NCBI RefSeq assembly: GCF_050633145.1
Contig: NZ_JBOEFY010000029.1
Span: forward strand, 47,773 to 111,772
From: Kordia sp050633145
GTDB taxonomy: Bacteria > Bacteroidota > Bacteroidia > Flavobacteriales > Flavobacteriaceae
DNA: 64,000 bases
Reading direction: 5' to 3'
Below, piece by piece: positions 53,578 through 62,480 of this stretch. A model generated the notes under the pieces. It was not told the origin of the DNA and searched no databases. It was given only the letters and a program-made list of their open reading frames with translations. Every line of letters begins with the position of its first letter. The stretch's first letter is position 1. Position numbers and translations under genes: made by a program.

Positions 53578-55968
53578 TTAGTATAGTTTTACGAATAGTT
53601 CTTTCGTTTTTTTAGTATTCCATTTAATGGGTATAGTCACTGTTCTTTCTAATGGATTCCATTCAAAATCGACTCTTCTTTTCGCAAATTTTATCTTCTT
53701 AGGTTTTGTATCAATATTGTGTAATATCACTTTGATTTCTTTTGTATTCGGAGAAAAGTTATTCCCGTTTTCTGCGGAAAAGTAAAAGTGAAAATGTGTA
53801 GTTCTATAATCACTTCTAAAGGATAACAATTCATAGTTCCCTTTCTCGTATGCGTTTTTGGTTTCACCATCATCATTATATAGCTGACTAATATGCTCAC
53901 GCACACTGCCATCATGATAATAATGTAGGTCAAATCTATTTTGATCGTAATTTGCCGTTGTTTGTATTGGCTTTGCCATTGGAATAAATGCGCCACCGCG
54001 AACATAGGTTGGAATTGTATTTTCTCTAACACGAACTTCTTTTGTTTGACCGCCATCTATTTTTTCACCTGAATAGAAGTCAAACCAAACTGCCGTATCT
54101 GGAAAATATACTTTTTTAGTTTGTACGCTGTCTTTTACAATTGGCGTCACCAAGAAATCATTTCCCCATAAATAAGTTGATGAATTGGTATATAATCGCC
54201 TGTTATTTTCTTCTTCAAAAAACAACGGACGCATCAATGGAGTTCCTTTTTGATTGTTTTCAAAGGCAGCAGTGTAGTTGTAAGGCAATAATTTATAACG
54301 CAATTCAATAGCTTCTTTCGCTAATTTTTTCGCTCGTGCGGAACGAAACACGGGTTCACTCGGAACTTCTTCTTGCGCATGTGGTCTATAAATTGGTTGA
54401 AAAACGCCGTATTGCAACCAACGGATGTATAAATTATCGTTCAAATTCGCGCCAGCAAAACCACCTAAATCAGAGTGCATATATCCCAAACCTTGCATTG
54501 CCATTTGTAGTGCAATTTCTGTTTGCGATTGCAATCCGCCCCAAGTTCTATTTACATCGCCAGACCAAGGAATTAAACCGTAGCGTTGCGAACCTGAATA
54601 GCCTGCACGCATTAAAATAAATGGTCGTACGTTAGGAAAATCTTTGGCATAACCTTCATAAACCAATCGTGCCCAATCGTGTCCGTAAATATTATGTTTC
54701 TCGTTGGCTGTTCCTGTGTGATGAAGTAGTTTTTCAGGATGTACTTCTGGTTCTCCCAAATCGCCCCAAACGCCAGCAACGCCTAATTCGGCTAATTCTT
54801 TATAAATTGACCAAAACCATTCTTCCCCTTTCGGATTGTAAATATCAATCAAGCCCGTATTTCCAAAATAGAAGTCAAACTTATATGGATTTCCAATAGA
54901 ATCTAGTGCTAACACATTTTTATTGACAGCTTCATTCCAACGATTGGAAGTTGTTAAAACAAAGGGTTCTGTGATGAAAATGGTTTTCACACCTTGATCG
55001 TTGAAATCCTTGATCATTTGCTTAGCATCGGGAAACGAATCTTTATAAACTTGCAAATTCCCCATGGTTCCTAAAATATCTTTTCCAAACCAATACAAAT
55101 CTAAAATCACCGCATCCACAGGAATTTTTTCATCTTTAAAGGCTTTAATAGTTGCTTCAGTTTCTGCTTGTGAATGGTATCCAAATCGGCTCGAAAAATT
55201 TCCAAATGCCCAACGTGGCGGCAATGGTTGTTTTCCTGTCAAATCGGTATAATTATCAATCACATCAACCCAAGAATCTCCTGTAATAATTTGATAGGTT
55301 TTGCGCCCTGAAATGGTTTCGTAGCTTAGTGTATTATCTTTTTTACTGTCTAAATCCAAATAACCAATTGGCGCATTGTCAAAATGAATCATGTACTTAT
55401 TGGATGAAATCACAATTGGTAAGGTAAAATTCATCAATTCCGAATGTGTTTCATACCCGTAATGTGCTCTATTGTATAGTTTCAAACGGTTTCCACGACG
55501 ATTCATACCTAAAACGCGTGCGCCACCACCAAATAAAATTTCATCTTCTGTCAAATTGAATTGAATAGCTTCTCCATCGGGTATTTTTTGATAGCCATTT
55601 TTTTCAGAAATAACAGGTTTGAATTTGTATGTGTATGAAATTTGGAAAGGTGATTTTGTAATGTTTGCTGCAATTCCTGTAGTTCTAAATATAATTGTTT
55701 GCGCATTTTCCTCATATACAATTCTAGGAACTGTAGGCTGCATTACCACTGCATGAGATGTTTCAATTTCTTCTTCTCCCTTTGGAATAAAAGTAGTTTC
55801 TATAATATTGGAATCGTATGCTTTTAGCAGATACACTCCATCATTTACCTGAATCGTTACTATGTTTTTTCCATCAAACGAAACACTTTGAAATGTTCGA
55901 TTTGCGTTTTGCGCCATCGAAAATTGCCAACAGATACATGTAATAAAAAATAGTTTTAAGGTCTTCAT
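53578..55968 (-). CDS. GH31 alpha-glucosidase family protein, exported
   Basis: 796 residues from ATG 55968, which gives the signal peptide MKTLKLFFITCICWQFSMAQ; an ATG 8 codons upstream is also possible. Domains: N-terminal mutarotase-like beta domain, GH31 barrel with nucleophile Asp in GVWGDLGEPE (near 402) and acid Asp in WSGDVNRTW (near 466), then a C-terminal beta domain (DUF5110-like, LHYYHDGSVREHISQLYND). It removes terminal alpha-glucose from maltodextrins, probably in the periplasm. The nucleophile loop is WGDLGE rather than the common WxDMNE. Confidence 0.93.
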   Translation of the reverse strand: MKTLKLFFITCICWQFSMAQNANRTFQSVSFDGKNIVTIQVNDGVYLLKAYDSNIIETTFIPKGEEEIETSHAVVMQPTVPRIVYEENAQTIIFRTTGIAANITKSPFQISYTYKFKPVISEKNGYQKIPDGEAIQFNLTEDEILFGGGARVLGMNRRGNRLKLYNRAHYGYETHSELMNFTLPIVISSNKYMIHFDNAPIGYLDLDSKKDNTLSYETISGRKTYQIITGDSWVDVIDNYTDLTGKQPLPPRWAFGNFSSRFGYHSQAETEATIKAFKDEKIPVDAVILDLYWFGKDILGTMGNLQVYKDSFPDAKQMIKDFNDQGVKTIFITEPFVLTTSNRWNEAVNKNVLALDSIGNPYKFDFYFGNTGLIDIYNPKGEEWFWSIYKELAELGVAGVWGDLGEPEVHPEKLLHHTGTANEKHNIYGHDWARLVYEGYAKDFPNVRPFILMRAGYSGSQRYGLIPWSGDVNRTWGGLQSQTEIALQMAMQGLGYMHSDLGGFAGANLNDNLYIRWLQYGVFQPIYRPHAQEEVPSEPVFRSARAKKLAKEAIELRYKLLPYNYTAAFENNQKGTPLMRPLFFEEENNRRLYTNSSTYLWGNDFLVTPIVKDSVQTKKVYFPDTAVWFDFYSGEKIDGGQTKEVRVRENTIPTYVRGGAFIPMAKPIQTTANYDQNRFDLHYYHDGSVREHISQLYNDDGETKNAYEKGNYELLSFRSDYRTTHFHFYFSAENGNNFSPNTKEIKVILHNIDTKPKKIKFAKRRVDFEWNPLERTVTIPIKWNTKKTKELFVKLY

Positions 55969-56023
55969 TGGTTTGGTTGTATTAATGAGCATTAACGTTG
56001 TCTATAAAATGCCCAATAATGGG

Positions 56024-57010
56024 CTACTTTTTTAATAGAAAGGTTAACGGAATATGCAATCGTTTCTGCCAAGAATCTTCTGAATGATCCGCGCCTTCGA
56101 ATTTTAAATTTCGATAATTAATTTCAGAATATCCTTTTTTCTTAAAAATTGCGTCAATAATTTCTGCATATTGCACATAATGTCGATCTAATGTTTCGGT
56201 TCCATAATCAAAATAGAAGCTGTGTGTATTTGGCGAAGGGACTTTTTCGTTCATATATGCAAAAAATGCATTTGGAATCGGATTGTTTTCCATTGGTGTT
56301 AACATGCCAACCCAATGTGTAGAAATACACGCTGCAGCACCAAATATTTCTGGATACTCACACATGGCATACATAGAAATTAATCCGCCCATACTTGAAC
56401 CTGCTACATGCGTATGTTCGCGATCAGTTTCAACGGAATAAGTTTTGTCAATGTACGGTTTCAATTCCTCCGTAAGGAACTTTAAATACTTATCGGCGTT
56501 AAAAGCAACTTTAAAATTGTTTTCTTTCGCTTTCGCCAGCAAGGACTTTTTTGCCGCATCATTCAGGTAATTAAATGCTTTTTGTGGAAAATAATCTTGC
56601 CAACGAATTTCGGAAATATTCCAAGGAGAAACGACAATAAAATCTTCAACTTTGCCTTCATTCATTATCGTTGAAGCTACTTCATCTACTTGCCATTCTT
56701 GCTTGTTCCACGTTGTAGAAGCATCGTATAACATTTGTCCGTCGTGCATGTATAACACACTGTATTTTTTGTCTTTTGAATAATTTTCAGGCAACCAAAT
56801 ATCTACATTTCGTGGGCGAATATAGTTTGATGGAAAGTCAGAAATACGCATGAGTTTTCCACTTGCTAGTTTTACAGTTTTCACTTCTTTTGGATGAATT
56901 GTATCTTTTGAAGTTGTATGTGCAACTGACGTTGTATGATTTTCTTTTTTAGCTGTTTCGCATGAAAAGAAAAGCACTGAAATTAGTATGAAGATGAATG
57001 TTGTTTTCAT
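56024..57010 (-). CDS. Esterase-like alpha/beta hydrolase lipoprotein (enterochelin-esterase type fold)
   Basis: 328 residues from ATG 57010, giving a lipoprotein signal (FIFILISVLFFSCETAK). The longer open frame starts at TTG inside repeats and is not used. The body matches the putative esterase family: VDIWLPENYSKDKKYSVLYM, nucleophile in AGSSMGGLISMYAM (near 203), FDYGTETLDRHY and the His in GADHSEDSWQKRL. Such proteins hydrolyse esters or act as carbohydrate esterases. Its place between GH13 and GH31 genes suggests it trims ester groups from the glucan or does an unrelated job; sequence does not decide. Confidence 0.85.
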   Translation of the reverse strand: MKTTFIFILISVLFFSCETAKKENHTTSVAHTTSKDTIHPKEVKTVKLASGKLMRISDFPSNYIRPRNVDIWLPENYSKDKKYSVLYMHDGQMLYDASTTWNKQEWQVDEVASTIMNEGKVEDFIVVSPWNISEIRWQDYFPQKAFNYLNDAAKKSLLAKAKENNFKVAFNADKYLKFLTEELKPYIDKTYSVETDREHTHVAGSSMGGLISMYAMCEYPEIFGAAACISTHWVGMLTPMENNPIPNAFFAYMNEKVPSPNTHSFYFDYGTETLDRHYVQYAEIIDAIFKKKGYSEINYRNLKFEGADHSEDSWQKRLHIPLTFLLKK

Positions 57011-57182
57011 GATATTTTTAGTTTCAAAGTACTTCTCGATATTATTTTTTTTCAAAAAATCACTCGAAGTGATTTTTAGTATTGAGACAAGTTTTTTGAC
57101 TATTCTACTTGCTTCAAAGCAAAACTTTACTCTAGAACAATAGGATTGCTTCGTCATACTTTCTCGCAATGACGTTTCAAAG

Positions 57183-57219
57183 CGATTACTCAATACTAAC
57201 ATCTCAATTCTCAATACTA
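57183..57219 (-). repeat. Repeat TAGTATTGAGAATTGAGA overlapping the amylase gene end
   Basis: On the minus strand TAGTATTGAGAATTGAGATG, TTAGTATTGAG. It recurs at 59147-59180 and 59294-59312 and resembles the block at 44811 and 45122. It encodes the SIEN end and stop codon of the GH13 gene at 57204. Confidence 0.65.
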
Positions 57220-59132
57220 TATAATATAATACTTCCTTTTTCTTTTAATTCTATAGCATCATTCCAGATGAATTTCTCGTCTGTGATTACATTTTTCAAG
57301 GTTTTGCCTGTCAAATTCATTTCTGCATAACGTTTGAGGTCGATGGTAATTGGTTGTTCATTTTTATTGATGATATGAACTACGGTTTCGTCGCCCAAAG
57401 TTCTAAATAGAAAATAAGTTCCCATAAATGGTGCAAAATGCACTGTTTCTCCATCGTGAATGACTTTGCTCGTTTTGCGGAAATTCAATAGTTTTTTAAG
57501 ATACGATTGCATATCTTTTTGATCGGCAGTCAAACCTTCGCCAGTAAATGCATTTACGGTATCACCTTGCCAACCGCCAGGGAAATCGGTTCGTATCAAT
57601 CCGTGATCACCAGGTTTTTCAAAGTCGTTCATCAAGATTTCTGTTCCATAATAGATTTGTGGAATTCTTGGTAACACCAATTGATAACTCAGCGCCATTT
57701 TTGTGTTGACAACATCACCGTTGAGTTGTGTAAAGATGCGACTCATATCGTGATTGTCTGGGAAAATCATAATGTCTTTCGGATTTGCATAATGAAAGTC
57801 ATTTGCCAAACCTTCATAGATTTTCACCAAACCTTTGTCCCACGATTCTTTTTCTGTCAAAGCTTCCACCGTTTTGCGTTGCATGGCAAAATCCATCGTA
57901 GATGTTAGATTACTTTTGTAACCATCTTTATTGTTTGCGCCTTTTTGCCAATAGCCAATTAACAACGGATTGTAACTCCATTCTTCGCCAACAATAGAAA
58001 AGTTTGGATATTCGGTCATAATTGCACCTGCCCATTTGCTCATAAATTCCTTGTCAGGATACGGATAGGTATCTTGACGAATTCCGCTTAACCCTAAAGA
58101 CTCAATCCACCAAATACTGTTTTGAATGATGTAGTTTGCCATGTATGGATTTTGCTGATTGAGATCGGGCATGGTTTCTACAAACCAACCATTTGTCATT
58201 CCTTTTTGATCGCTTTTGGAAGCATAAATATCTTGATTGGAAGTGCGTCTATGATTTGAATAGGTAGTTTTTTCACCGTTTTCGAATTCCTTTTGATAGT
58301 TTACCCAATCATTAAATGGCAGGTCTTTCATCCACCAATGTTCCAAACCACAATGATTTGCTATTTGATCCATAATGAGTTTCATACCACGATTGTTGGC
58401 TTTGTCTGCGAGTTCTTTGTATTCGGCAAACGTTCCAAAACGTGGATCTACTTGATAGTAATCTGTGATGGCATAACCGTGATACGAACCGCGTTTCATA
58501 TCGTTTGTGAGTAATGGACAGGACCAAATTGCGGTGAACCCTAAATCGTCTATATACTCTAAATGATTTGTAATTCCTTTGATATCACCACCGTGACGCG
58601 CATAATTATCTGAACGATTAATGGTCGTTTCGTTCATGCTTTCAAATCGATCGTTTTCGGGTTTTGCATTCGCAAATCGATCTGGAGTGATTAAGTACAA
58701 AACGTCTGAACTATCAAATCCGATATAGTCTGTTGCAGCTTTTGTACGTTTTTTGAGTTCGTAGGTTTGTGTGAGTTTGTTGCCGTTTTTAAATTCGAAA
58801 ACAATGTTGAACTTCCCAGGTTTTGTATGTTTTGTTATATCTAAATCAATAAATAAATAGTTTGGACTGTCTCCTTTTTTCACGTTATCTATTTTGATCC
58901 CAGGATATATGATTGTGAATGTTGCTTTTGCAATTTCAGGATGTTTTACAAGTAGTTGGAGTTTGGTATTTTTAAAACCTGTCCACCAATGTGGCGGTTC
59001 TATACGTTCGATGTCGTTTTTGATTTCTGTGACTTCTGTAGATGAAATGCTAGTAATAGTTGTTGCTTTGTCTTCCTTGTTTTTACAAGAGAAGCAAAAT
59101 GCTAATAGTGTAACTAAGATTATTTTTTTCAT
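57204..59132 (-). CDS. GH13 cyclomaltodextrinase/neopullulanase-like lipoprotein
   Basis: 642 residues. Lipoprotein signal (LLAFCFSCKNKED). An N-terminal immunoglobulin-like domain typical of cyclomaltodextrinases (IERIEPPHWWTGFKNTKLQL) precedes the GH13 barrel: DQIANHCGLEHWW, nucleophile Asp in GIRQDTYPY (near 352), acid Glu in VGEEWSYN (near 380), and FPDNHDMSR (near 461). A C-terminal beta domain follows. It is SusA-like and should cut maltodextrins, cyclodextrins or pullulan to maltose. Its last residues (SIEN and stop) are formed by an extragenic repeat. Confidence 0.93.
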   Translation of the reverse strand: MKKIILVTLLAFCFSCKNKEDKATTITSISSTEVTEIKNDIERIEPPHWWTGFKNTKLQLLVKHPEIAKATFTIIYPGIKIDNVKKGDSPNYLFIDLDITKHTKPGKFNIVFEFKNGNKLTQTYELKKRTKAATDYIGFDSSDVLYLITPDRFANAKPENDRFESMNETTINRSDNYARHGGDIKGITNHLEYIDDLGFTAIWSCPLLTNDMKRGSYHGYAITDYYQVDPRFGTFAEYKELADKANNRGMKLIMDQIANHCGLEHWWMKDLPFNDWVNYQKEFENGEKTTYSNHRRTSNQDIYASKSDQKGMTNGWFVETMPDLNQQNPYMANYIIQNSIWWIESLGLSGIRQDTYPYPDKEFMSKWAGAIMTEYPNFSIVGEEWSYNPLLIGYWQKGANNKDGYKSNLTSTMDFAMQRKTVEALTEKESWDKGLVKIYEGLANDFHYANPKDIMIFPDNHDMSRIFTQLNGDVVNTKMALSYQLVLPRIPQIYYGTEILMNDFEKPGDHGLIRTDFPGGWQGDTVNAFTGEGLTADQKDMQSYLKKLLNFRKTSKVIHDGETVHFAPFMGTYFLFRTLGDETVVHIINKNEQPITIDLKRYAEMNLTGKTLKNVITDEKFIWNDAIELKEKGSIILYSIEN

Positions 59133-59146
59133 CTGGTTGTTTTTTA

Positions 59147-59330
59147 GAGTATTGAGATGTTAGTATTGAGAATTGAGACGAGTTTGTTTTGACATTTATG
59201 GTTTCAAAGTGTTCTCGACTGCGCTCGAACTGACGTTTTGAGTATTGAATTCCGATGGATTCCTGCCTTTGCAGGAATGACATTATGAAACGATCTCAAT
59301 ACTAACATCTCACTACTCACTACTATTTCC
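59147..59330. repeat. Cluster of three repeat types in the GH13-GH65 gap
   Basis: Contains the TAGTATTGAGAATTGAG repeat (59147-59180 and again inverted at about 59294-59312), a GAGCGCAGTCGA-family element in inverse orientation (59211-59234) and a perfect hairpin ATTCCTGC (59259-59266) / GCAGGAAT (59271-59278). Confidence 0.7.
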
Positions 59331-59395
59331 TAGCCCTGATTGCAGCGGCATCCTCCCGATTTTCTTGGGAGATACAGCGGAAAGCAGGAAATAGC
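59331..59395 (-). repeat. Extragenic repeat, TTTCCTGCTTTCCG family (copy B)
   Basis: Minus strand CTATTTCCTGCTTTCCGCTG ... GGATGCCGCTGCAATCAGGG, CTA, with an inner stem CTCCC/GGGAG. Same ends as 39101-39176 but a different inner stem. It directly precedes the convergent end of the GH65 gene. Confidence 0.75.
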
Positions 59396-59407
59396 TTCAA
59401 ATTATGT

Positions 59408-61714
59408 TTAAACAGTGACCAAATCATTTGGTGAAACTGCTACTTTTTTTCCATCAACCAAGATCACTAAATCATCTCCTTTTTCAAGCTCGAATGAAGT
59501 GCCTTCATGCGTGACATTGATTTTGAGAATGTGATTTCGGTAGTTTACTTTGAACGAATAGCCTTTCCATTGCCATGGAATTCGAGGTTCAAAGGAAAGT
59601 GTGTCTTTTTTCATGCGCATACCGCCAAAACCTTCTACAATACTCATCCAAGTTCCTGCCATGGACGTGATGTGCAAGCCTTCTTCAACTTCTTTGTTGT
59701 AATCGTCTAAATCGAGTCGTGATGTTCTGAGATAGAACGTGTACGCCATGTCCATTTTGTCCAATTTTGCTGCTTGAATACTGTGTACACAAGGTGAAAG
59801 TGACGATTCGTGCACCGTAAATGGTTCGTAGAAGTTGAAGTGTTTTTCAAGTTCTTGTTTGGTGAAATGATCTTCAAAGAAGTAGAATCCTTGCAAGGTA
59901 TCTGCCTGTTTGATGTATGGCGAACGTAAGATTCTGTCCCAACTCCATTTTTGATTTATTGGTCGTTGCGATGTGTCTAAATCTGCCACACTTATTAAAT
60001 CTTTGTCTAAGAAACCATCTTGTTGTAAGTACACACCGTATTGCTCGCTGTATGGAAAATACATGTTTTCGGCAACTTCCATCCACGAAGAGATTTCTTG
60101 TTCGGATAAGCGCACTTTTTGCATGATGCGATCGTAATCGGATGCGTATTCTTGTTTTACTTTTTTGATGTGTTCTTGCGCAAATATGATACACCATTGT
60201 GCAATGTAGTTTGTGTACCAATTGTTGTTTACGTTGTTTTCGTATTCGTTTGGACCAGTAACTCCAAGAATTACATATTTGTCTTTTGCTGTAGAGAATG
60301 TTGCTCTTTGATGCCAAAAACGTGCAATTCCGATCATGACTTCGAGTCCCATTTCGGGAATGTAACTGTAATCGCCTGTGTAACGAATGTAGTTGTAGAT
60401 GGCAAATGAGATGGCGCCATTTCGGTGAATTTCTTCAAAGGTGATTTCCCACTCATTGTGACATTCCTCACCGTTCATGGTAACCATTGGATATAAAGCT
60501 GCACCATTGTTGAAACCGAGTTTTTGTGCGTTTTCGATGGCTTTTTCTAAGTGATTGTAACGATATTGCAATAGGTTTCTAGCTACTTGCTGATCTTTCG
60601 TTGTCATGTAAAAAGGAATGCAATAGGCTTCCGTGTCCCAATAGGTGCTTCCGCCATATTTTTCGCCGGTGAATCCTTTTGGACCAATGTTGAGACGGGA
60701 ATCTTTTCCAAGATAGGTTTGGTTGAGTTGAAAGATGTTGAAACGAATTCCTTGCTGTGCTTTTACATCACCTTCAATAGTAATGTCTGCCATTTCCCAA
60801 ATTTTTGCCCAAGCTTCTTTTTGGTTTTCTAGCAATGCATCAAATCCTTGAGATGTAGCATTTTGTAATGCTTTTTTTGCGGCAGAAATTAATTCGTTTT
60901 TATCATGATTTGTGCAAACTGTGTATCCACCATATTTGTATATGCTAAGCGTTTCGTTTGCTTTTACGTTTTGTGTGTAATGAAACGAAATGTCTGTTGA
61001 CTTTTCAGAAACATTCGTTGGCAAGTCAAGCAATTTGTCGTTTAACTTGAGTTCCGTTTGCATGAATGTACATGCGTGGAAATCAGTTTTTAGTGTTTTG
61101 GCAACGATAAATGCTTGATTGTTTTCTGCTTTTACTTGAATGGTTTCCCAGAATTTTTCTTCCCAGTTGGTATCTTCATTTTCAATTCCAGCATCTAAGT
61201 ATGGCGAATATTGTATGGTAGCATCGTTGTTTAATGGTTTGATGCTGTATGCAATGGCTCCAACCTCATCAATGTCTAAACTTAGAAATCGTTTTGAAGA
61301 AACAGCGATTTCGATATCGTTTTGTAATGTAGCAATGAATGTACGTTCGTACCAACCTTCTTTCATGTTGAGTTCGCGGCGAAAATCTACTACTTTTTTA
61401 CAAGTGTTTAAGTCTAAAGTTTCATCATTGATTTTTACATTGATTCCTATCCAATTTGGTGCATTGAGTACTTTGGCGAAATATTCAGGATATCCGTTTT
61501 TCCACCAACCAACTTTTGTTTTGTCTGGATAATATACTCCAGCAATATAACTTCCTTGGAATGTTGCTCCAGAGTAGTGTTCTTCAAAATTAGCGCGTTG
61601 TCCCATAGCGCCATTTCCGATGCTAAAGAGGCTTTCGGAAGATTTGACACTTTCGACATCAAATCCTTCTTCTATGATGGACCAGTTATCTGGTTGTATA
61701 TAATTCTGATTCAT
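59408..61714 (-). CDS. GH65 family disaccharide phosphorylase, probably maltose phosphorylase
   Basis: 768 residues. Cytosolic (no signal peptide). N-terminal beta-sandwich, then an alpha6/alpha6 barrel with the catalytic Glu in VTGPNEYENNVNNNWYTN (near 485), GEKYGGSTYWDTEAYCIPFY and the phosphate-site region DTLQGFYFF, and a C-terminal beta sheet. GH65 members phosphorolyse maltose, trehalose or kojibiose to glucose and beta-glucose-1-phosphate. Maltose is the likely substrate because PgmB, which uses that product, is the adjacent gene and amylases surround it. There is no sequence-level proof of which disaccharide. Confidence 0.93.
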   Translation of the reverse strand: MNQNYIQPDNWSIIEEGFDVESVKSSESLFSIGNGAMGQRANFEEHYSGATFQGSYIAGVYYPDKTKVGWWKNGYPEYFAKVLNAPNWIGINVKINDETLDLNTCKKVVDFRRELNMKEGWYERTFIATLQNDIEIAVSSKRFLSLDIDEVGAIAYSIKPLNNDATIQYSPYLDAGIENEDTNWEEKFWETIQVKAENNQAFIVAKTLKTDFHACTFMQTELKLNDKLLDLPTNVSEKSTDISFHYTQNVKANETLSIYKYGGYTVCTNHDKNELISAAKKALQNATSQGFDALLENQKEAWAKIWEMADITIEGDVKAQQGIRFNIFQLNQTYLGKDSRLNIGPKGFTGEKYGGSTYWDTEAYCIPFYMTTKDQQVARNLLQYRYNHLEKAIENAQKLGFNNGAALYPMVTMNGEECHNEWEITFEEIHRNGAISFAIYNYIRYTGDYSYIPEMGLEVMIGIARFWHQRATFSTAKDKYVILGVTGPNEYENNVNNNWYTNYIAQWCIIFAQEHIKKVKQEYASDYDRIMQKVRLSEQEISSWMEVAENMYFPYSEQYGVYLQQDGFLDKDLISVADLDTSQRPINQKWSWDRILRSPYIKQADTLQGFYFFEDHFTKQELEKHFNFYEPFTVHESSLSPCVHSIQAAKLDKMDMAYTFYLRTSRLDLDDYNKEVEEGLHITSMAGTWMSIVEGFGGMRMKKDTLSFEPRIPWQWKGYSFKVNYRNHILKINVTHEGTSFELEKGDDLVILVDGKKVAVSPNDLVTV

Positions 61715-61734
61715 TATTTTCTTTGGTATTAGCT

Positions 61735-61800
61735 GTTAGGTATTAGGTCGCTTCACTTCGGCTACGCTCAGTGCGAACGCTTTTGGGTTTAAGCGAGAAA
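61735..61800 (-). repeat. Repeat of the AAGCGAAGCGACC type between pgmB and GH65 genes
   Basis: Minus strand contains CCCAAAAGCGTTCGCACTGA, GCGTAGCCGAAGTGAAGCGA and CCTAATACC. Related shorter forms precede uvrC (about 9975-10008) and lie at 45016-45075. Confidence 0.5.
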
Positions 61801-61815
61801 CGATCTGATTCCAAG

Positions 61816-62472
61816 CTATCTATTTATTAATTCGTTTATAAAACTGGTTTGTATTTCGGTAAAGTCTTTAAAGACATAATCTGCATGGCTCAATGTTTCT
61901 TGTGAACCGATTCCGATGGAAATCATTCCTGCGGTATTTGCGGCAGTAACGCCTGCAACAGAATCTTCAAATACAATACAGTTTTTTGGTGTTTTGTTTA
62001 GTTTTTCGGCAGCAATTAAGAATACTTCTGGATCGGGTTTTGCTTTGCTGACGTCGTTTCCATCAACAATGGCTTGAAAAACATCGAACAAACCTACTTT
62101 TTGTAGAATTTTACGAGCATTTTTACTTGCCGAACCTAGAGCAATTCCTTGCTGTGTTTCTTGTAAATAGTTTAGTGTTTTTGGAATGTCGGGAAGAATT
62201 TCTCCTGCATCCATTTGTGCAATATGCGATAAGTAATTATCGTTTTTCTCTGCCATGTATTTTGCGAACGCTTCTTCGGAAAGTGTTTTGTTTCCCCAAC
62301 CTAAAATAATTTCTAGGGAACGTACTCTACTGACTCCTTTGAGTTGTTCGTTTTGTTCTAGCGTGATGTCAAAACCTAGTTCATTGGCAAGTGATTTCCA
62401 AGATAGGTAATGGTATTTTGCAGTATCTACAATGACACCATCTAAATCAAATATAAATCCTTTTTTGTTCAT
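61816..62472 (-). CDS. pgmB: Beta-phosphoglucomutase
   Basis: 218 residues. HAD-family enzyme converting beta-glucose-1-phosphate to glucose-6-phosphate. Motif I FIFDLDGVIVDTAKYHYLSW has the nucleophile and acid Asp residues; the cap residues ELGFDITLEQNEQLKGVSR are typical of PgmB, motif II is LGSASKNARK and motif III AKPDPEVF ... VFEDSVAGV. It uses the product of the GH65 phosphorylase encoded next and lies 8 bases from the transporter gene. Confidence 0.95.
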   Translation of the reverse strand: MNKKGFIFDLDGVIVDTAKYHYLSWKSLANELGFDITLEQNEQLKGVSRVRSLEIILGWGNKTLSEEAFAKYMAEKNDNYLSHIAQMDAGEILPDIPKTLNYLQETQQGIALGSASKNARKILQKVGLFDVFQAIVDGNDVSKAKPDPEVFLIAAEKLNKTPKNCIVFEDSVAGVTAANTAGMISIGIGSQETLSHADYVFKDFTEIQTSFINELINR

Positions 62473-62480
62473 TGGTATAT

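Noticed and set aside
57011..57214. 68-residue N-terminal extension of the esterase
   Set aside because: It begins at TTG within repeat DNA, and the internal ATG at 57010 gives a proper lipoprotein signal.
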